Part shown: piece by piece, positions 60,034-64,000 of the stretch
How positions within the stretch are numbered: the first letter of the stretch is position 1
Layout: each line of letters begins with the position of its first letter
Assembly: GCA_004565275.1 (NCBI GenBank)
Contig: SDOX01000119.1
Coordinates: 160,089 to 224,088 of the forward strand
Source: Nannochloropsis salina CCMP1776
Lineage: Eukaryota > Sar > Eustigmatophyceae > Eustigmatales > Monodopsidaceae
Length of the DNA stretch: 64,000 nt
Direction: 5' to 3'
Program-made: the position numbers and the translations under genes
The notes under the pieces: generated by a model
Seen by the model: only the letters and a program-made list of their open reading frames with translations
What the model was told of the DNA's origin: nothing
Database searches by the model: none

Positions 60034-62295
60034 ATGCCCTGGTTACGCAGCGTGGTGGGGCGACATGCTCGCGCCTGCTTCGTTGTCTTTTCTTTGGCGG
60101 CGATGCACTCCTTCGCGCGTCAGGGACTCCTGCAACCAGAAGACACAACTTTGCCTGTACGTAGTCAAGTCACCGGCGTCTAATCTAATCCATTCATCCT
60201 TTTCTTTGGCCATTTGTCACCTTTGAATGTACCTGCCATCTTTCTGCAGACGTCTGAAATATCAACGAAGGGTCGGAGGAAAAGGGACAAAGCCGGGCGA
60301 GAAAAGCCCCCCTTCTGCCTTGCCATGCACCTATGTACACATGCTGTCCACATGTTTACGTATATGCACACTCTGCGAGCCCCTACCCATGGGGGGCACT
60401 ACCTGCCACCCCTCACGTAATTTCGACTTTCCACTCCCTCCTCCCAGGCCCCTGCCTCTTCCACGGACGCGCCCCCTGGGGCCAAGTATTCCTTGCTATC
60501 CTTCCCGCGCGCCGCTCAGTGGGCCGACCCGAAGCAAAAGTGCACCATCGTCGAGCTTCACAATCGGAAAGGCTGTCTGTTCGAAGAAAAAGCCAGCTTA
60601 CCAGCAGACATGGACGTGGTCATCCCCACGCCAAGTAGCAGCGGCAGCAAGACCAACACCAGCGGCAGCCCCCTTGATGTCCCCGCCTCCCGCCCCGGGG
60701 AGCAGGCCCCTTGGCTCGGCCAGCGCGCTCCCTTCGGCCCCCCACAGTCCCGGACATGGAGAGGCCGGCGCCTGACCGTGAGCGAGGCCGTGGAGCTGCA
60801 GCCATTGCTCGACGCCCGGCCGCTGGGCTACAACGGCGCCGACGTGGCAGCCTCCCTGCCCGCCCCTCCCATGGCGGGGGACAAGGGCCAGCCTCACACC
60901 CTCTGGTTGCTGGGAGACACCTTCTTGGGGAGGATGGAGGGGCGGCGGCGGATCCCCGGCTATTTTGTGCACAACAGCGTGGCCATCATGCCGGTGTGGA
61001 TACATCCGAGCCGCGAAGCCGACCCGGCGCAGGTTGTGTTCTGGCACGGACTCTCCCCTCCCGCCCCTTTTCCGGCCACGGCGGAGGAAGAGAAGGACGG
61101 GTGCCCGGCTTCCCTGTTCCGCACGCCGGGGGAGAGGGTCCGAGGGGACGAGAACGAGTGCCACGAGGGCGGAGAGTACCTGTGGCCCGTCTCTGGCCTG
61201 GCCGTGGACCTTGCCGCTGCCCCAAGCAACGCCTCCGCCTCCCGCTCCTTCGCCTCCCATTTGCTGCTCCTGGCCACCCGGTGGGCGTATCTGCCCGGGA
61301 TCGAGGAGGACGTGAACATGACTCGCTCGGTGCTCAACTTCCAAGTGCTGGGCACCACCCTGGTCGTCGTGGATGATGCCCACCTCGAACCCCCTCGCTG
61401 GCGGTACCGGACTCGGGACTGGCCGGGAACGGGGCCGGACGTGAACTGGTTCCAGGCGATAGCCTTGGCCGGGGAGGAGGAGGGCGGGCGGGAGGGAGGG
61501 AAGCAGGGGGGGTTGGCACGGAGCGAGAACGAGCTGGTGTACCTTATGGGGACTGCTCCGGAGGACAGCGCGGTAGCGGAGAAGGGCGGAGGGAAAGGAC
61601 CGACCCGGCAGATTCTGGGACGGGTGCCGGTGAAAGGGCTTTTGGACATGACGCTGGAGGGAATGGAGGTATGGGGGCGAGGGAAAGCTGCGCCGGCGAA
61701 GGCCCGGGCGGCGGCCCAAGTCCGGGCCACGGGCGTCAAAGCTGGAGATAAAGCCGGCCTAGGGCGAGTTTTTTTACCACCGGCGGCCTCGGGAGCCATC
61801 CCGTCCGCTTTAACCGGCAACGATGGCTCCAGATCTGACGCCTCCGAGGGGTGGGGCATCCTCTCCAGTTACATGGACGGATCCTGGATGGCCACAAGCC
61901 TTCTCTCCCCTGTCTATACGGGCGTCTCATTGCAGTACTCCTCCTTTCTGAGGCGGTGGTACAGCGTGGCCATCGACTGGCTGGGCAAGCAGGCCTTACT
62001 GCAGACGGCGGAGAGCATCACGGGGCCGTGGGACTCCACTCCCATCTACGACCTGCCGCCGCCCTTCAACGACAGCAACCTCATGGCCTACACGGGCAAA
62101 GCCCACCCTGAACTTGCGGACAATGAAAATGAGATTGTCTTCACCTACGTGGCTAATACGCCAGGAGTGGTCTACCCATTGTTCGAGGACGGGGCGGATA
62201 TTTTGTACGTTCCGCGATTTGTACGTATAGTGTTTGATGGGAAAGAAGGGGGGAAAGAGAATATAAGGGCCCATAGAAAGAAGAAAAGCAGGTGA
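60034..62295 (+). CDS. Secreted beta-propeller-like protein (DUF4185/DUF5005-like)
   Basis: Exons 60034-60156 and 60448-62295 with a 291-base intron (GTACGT donor, CTCCCAG acceptor, phase 0) give 656 residues. Exon 1 encodes a signal peptide (ACFVVFSLAAMHSFA, residues about 14-28). The joint gives EDTTLP-APASSTDAPPGAKY. The body repeats blades typical of five-bladed sugar-binding propellers: HTLWLLGDTFLGRMEGRRRI, FVHNSVAIMPVW, EYLWPVSGLAVDL, SHLLLLATRWAY, RQILGRVPVKGLLDM, GWGILSSYMDGS-like WGILSSYMDGSWM, YSSFLRRWYSVAIDWLGKQA and YTGKAHPELADNENEIVFTY. The closing HPEL...IVFTYVANTPG matches DUF4185/DUF5005-type glycan-acting proteins. Basic C-terminus. Polysaccharide binding or cleavage is inferred. 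Confidence 0.82.
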
Positions 62296-62896
62296 ATCTT
62301 CACTTGGGATCAAAATGTATGTGTAAAAATGCATTTAAATCAGAATGTAGGTGATTCAAATGATTGCAGAAATGGAAGAAAATTGAGAACAACTTCACCG
62401 TTGTTCCACGTCCGCAGATCTCTGCTTTACGCCCACAAAAGGGCCGTAACCCTAACAAAATACACTGAAATATCGTTTGCATGTCTATCACCGCCTCTTT
62501 GCGTCTGCTGCGGGCCTTCGTGACTGTTGAGTGTACGTTTTGGTGGGTATGATCGAGGGCAATCCAAGGGCCGGGCCGGAGACGACCAACCAGGACAGGA
62601 AGATACCTGACTCGCGTCCGTCTCGGCTTTGTTCCCCCCCACGGCAATCTTTGCCACGCAGCCATGTACCCTTGCATGTGCGCATTCAGTTACTCTTTCC
62701 TTCTTGTGTTGTTCTTATTGTTGTCCCATTCTGTGGTGGAGGCGTGGTATTGCGTTGTCAGATAGTCAGCATCATTTTCCTTTTCCATTCGTGTGCTTCG
62801 TTTCTTCTATTCCACGCTCCGGGACAACTCTCCAGCGATCTTACGCTCCTTTATGTTGCCATATATTCACAGGAAGGAGGAAATACGGTTTTGGTC
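62296..62896. other. Intergenic region
   Basis: About 600 bases between the propeller-like gene and U2AF65, both on plus. The open frame 62793-63422 that overlaps the U2AF65 start is in the wrong frame. No other feature. Confidence 0.45.
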
Positions 62897-64000
62897 ATGC
62901 CAGGCTCAGAGGATGATGCTTCGGGCCCCGGTGCAGCGGCGCTGCCAGGCGAAGAAGAATCACAGCCGCCCGCAGAGAGGACGGAGGGCGAAGGGGCTTC
63001 TGAGGCTCTCTCTTCGAATGGGACCGGCCACAAAGGAGGCGATGTACACGAGGAAGAAGGACGAGGAAAGGAAGAGATGGGAGGCCCCAACGGGAAGGAA
63101 AGGCATGGGCACAGGGATGAGGATGAGGAGGAGGTCGCGAGCAAGGAAAAGCGGCGGGAACGCAGGCGACATTCGTCCCGATCGCGAAGTCGATCTCCTC
63201 GCGGAGGCAGCCGTGGGTCACGAAGAGAGAAAAGACGGAGCCGGAGTCGTTCTGAAAGTCCGAGGGGGGACCGGCGGCGGCGCAGCCGAGATAGGGAGGG
63301 GAAATCATCGCGGCGCTCAAGGCGCTCAGCCAGTGGCAGCCGCAGTCTGTCCCCCCCTTCCTCTCGCCGTCGCCGACGTCGAGAACGGGCCAACAACTGG
63401 GACAAGCCTCCTGAGGGGCTAACGGTGGGACAGGGGGCCGTGACTGCGACGCTTCAGGGTTTGGGGGGGCTGGGACTGTCCGGGTCGGGGGCGGGGCAGT
63501 TTATGGACCCGCCGATGCTGGATCCGGGCGTGATGATGGGGACGGCGGCATTGGGGGCGGGAGGCGTGGTGCGGGGTGCGATCGGGACGCTGACGGCGCC
63601 CACGGCCCCGCCCAACCAGCAGGAGTTGTTTAACGGCGTGATGGTGCCCACCATGATGCTTCGACAGGCCAAGCGCCTTTACGTGGGGAATGTGCCGATG
63701 GGCTGCGACCAGTTCGTCTTGATGCAGCTCTTCAACCAGGCCATGGTGGCAGCGGGCAAGGGGAGCGCCACCGCCCCCCCCATCGTGGGCGTGCAAGTGA
63801 ACGAGAGCAAGCCCTTCGCCTTCTTGGAGACCCGCACTCCCGAGGACGCCGCCCACGTCCTCCTCTTCGACGGGATCACCATCGGGGCCAACCAGCTCAA
63901 GGTCCGGCGGCCCAAGGACTTCAAGCCGCTGCCCGGCATCGTTGACCCCCCTACGGGCGTCTCCCTCATCCCGGGGCACCTGCCCACCAGCGTGGAGAAC
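62897..64000 (+). CDS. U2AF2: Splicing factor U2AF large subunit (U2AF65), 5' part
   Basis: U2AF65 recognises the polypyrimidine tract and recruits U2 snRNP. The frame from ATG 62897 is open to the right edge, 368 codons, with no stop; I read it codon by codon. Residues about 1-85 are acidic, then an Arg/Ser domain follows (RRRHSSRSRSRSPRGGSRGS, DRRRRSRDREGKSSRRSRRS). RRERANNWDKPPEGL is the Trp-centred ligand that binds the small subunit U2AF35. A Gly/Ala/Met-rich linker follows. RRM1 begins near residue 257: AKRLYVGNVPMGCDQF (RNP2), KPFAFLETRTPEDAAHVLLF (RNP1), then LKVRRPKDFKPLPGIVDPPT, matching the human order (LKIRRPHDYQPLPG). RRM2 and the UHM domain must lie beyond the window. Confidence 0.95.
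   Translation, partial: MPGSEDDASGPGAAALPGEEESQPPAERTEGEGASEALSSNGTGHKGGDVHEEEGRGKEEMGGPNGKERHGHRDEDEEEVASKEKRRERRRHSSRSRSRSPRGGSRGSRREKRRSRSRSESPRGDRRRRSRDREGKSSRRSRRSASGSRSLSPPSSRRRRRRERANNWDKPPEGLTVGQGAVTATLQGLGGLGLSGSGAGQFMDPPMLDPGVMMGTAALGAGGVVRGAIGTLTAPTAPPNQQELFNGVMVPTMMLRQAKRLYVGNVPMGCDQFVLMQLFNQAMVAAGKGSATAPPIVGVQVNESKPFAFLETRTPEDAAHVLLFDGITIGANQLKVRRPKDFKPLPGIVDPPTGVSLIPGHLPTSVEN

Noticed and set aside
60598-61719. A 373-codon minus-strand frame
   Set aside because: Antisense of the propeller-like gene, whose blades, signal peptide and splice joint support the plus strand.

Overview
The window looks like nuclear DNA of a photosynthetic heterokont (stramenopile), most like the eustigmatophyte Nannochloropsis. 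The genes are eukaryotic (spliceosome, eIF3, TFIIS, XRCC3, ceramide synthase). They are densely packed on both strands, with few short GT-AG introns. At least five proteins start with a signal peptide ending in an [A/G]-F step (QAF, TGAF, GTAF, LLAF, AMAF), the bipartite plastid address of red-derived secondary plastids. The species is inferred from these traits and was not looked up. Exon joints were placed by hand from GT/AG sites, phase and remembered family sequences.

Layout. 1-4643 (minus) is the 5' part of a very large alpha-solenoid-like protein that runs off the left edge. 5.3-7.1 kb is a JMJD8-like ER protein lacking the metal ligands. 7.7-8.4 kb is SmD1. 9.1-10.3 kb is an unassigned nuclear-looking protein. 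10.4-17.2 kb is a block of four plastid-targeted proteins: a Tat-type lumen protein, a MATE transporter, a CbbY-like phosphatase and an NDC1-type NAD(P)H dehydrogenase. 18.2-19.6 kb is an XRCC3-like recombinase. 20.5-22.3 kb is a MoCo-sulfurase-like PLP enzyme. 22.6-23.7 kb is TFIIS. 24.3-25.4 kb is a TLC-type membrane protein. 26.2-27.3 kb is a single-pass membrane protein with an apparent frame slip at a 10-base homopolymer. 27.9-28.7 kb is a thioredoxin-fold membrane protein. 29.9-31.4 kb is eIF3i. 31.8-33.6 kb is a class 3 lipase. 34.7-34.95 kb is LSM5. 35.8-39.5 kb is an NST1-like protein. 39.8-42.7 kb is a secreted glycosidase-like protein. 43.7-45.9 kb is a BRCT family X DNA polymerase. 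47.5-48.8 kb is a sulfotransferase. 49.3-50.5 kb is a degenerate FtsH-M41-like plastid protein. 51.0-53.1 kb is a poxvirus-VP39-like cap methyltransferase. 53.7-54.8 kb is ceramide synthase. 55.6-56.6 kb is Ctf8. 57.0-59.3 kb is a nine-exon MAT2B/RmlD-like reductase. 60.0-62.3 kb is a secreted propeller-like protein. 62.9 kb to the right edge is the 5' part of U2AF65.

These are ordinary chromosomal genes, not an operon. Themes recur: mRNA making and splicing (SmD1, LSM5, U2AF65, TFIIS, the VP39-like methyltransferase), genome maintenance (XRCC3-like, polymerase X, Ctf8), plastid biology (five proteins) and lipid or membrane work (lipase, ceramide synthase, TLC protein). The most unusual items are the VP39-like methyltransferase, two enzyme folds with lost catalytic ligands, a start codon standing alone as an exon in eIF3i, and a Tat-dependent lumen protein. 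I see no transposon, provirus, CRISPR array, rRNA or convincing tRNA.
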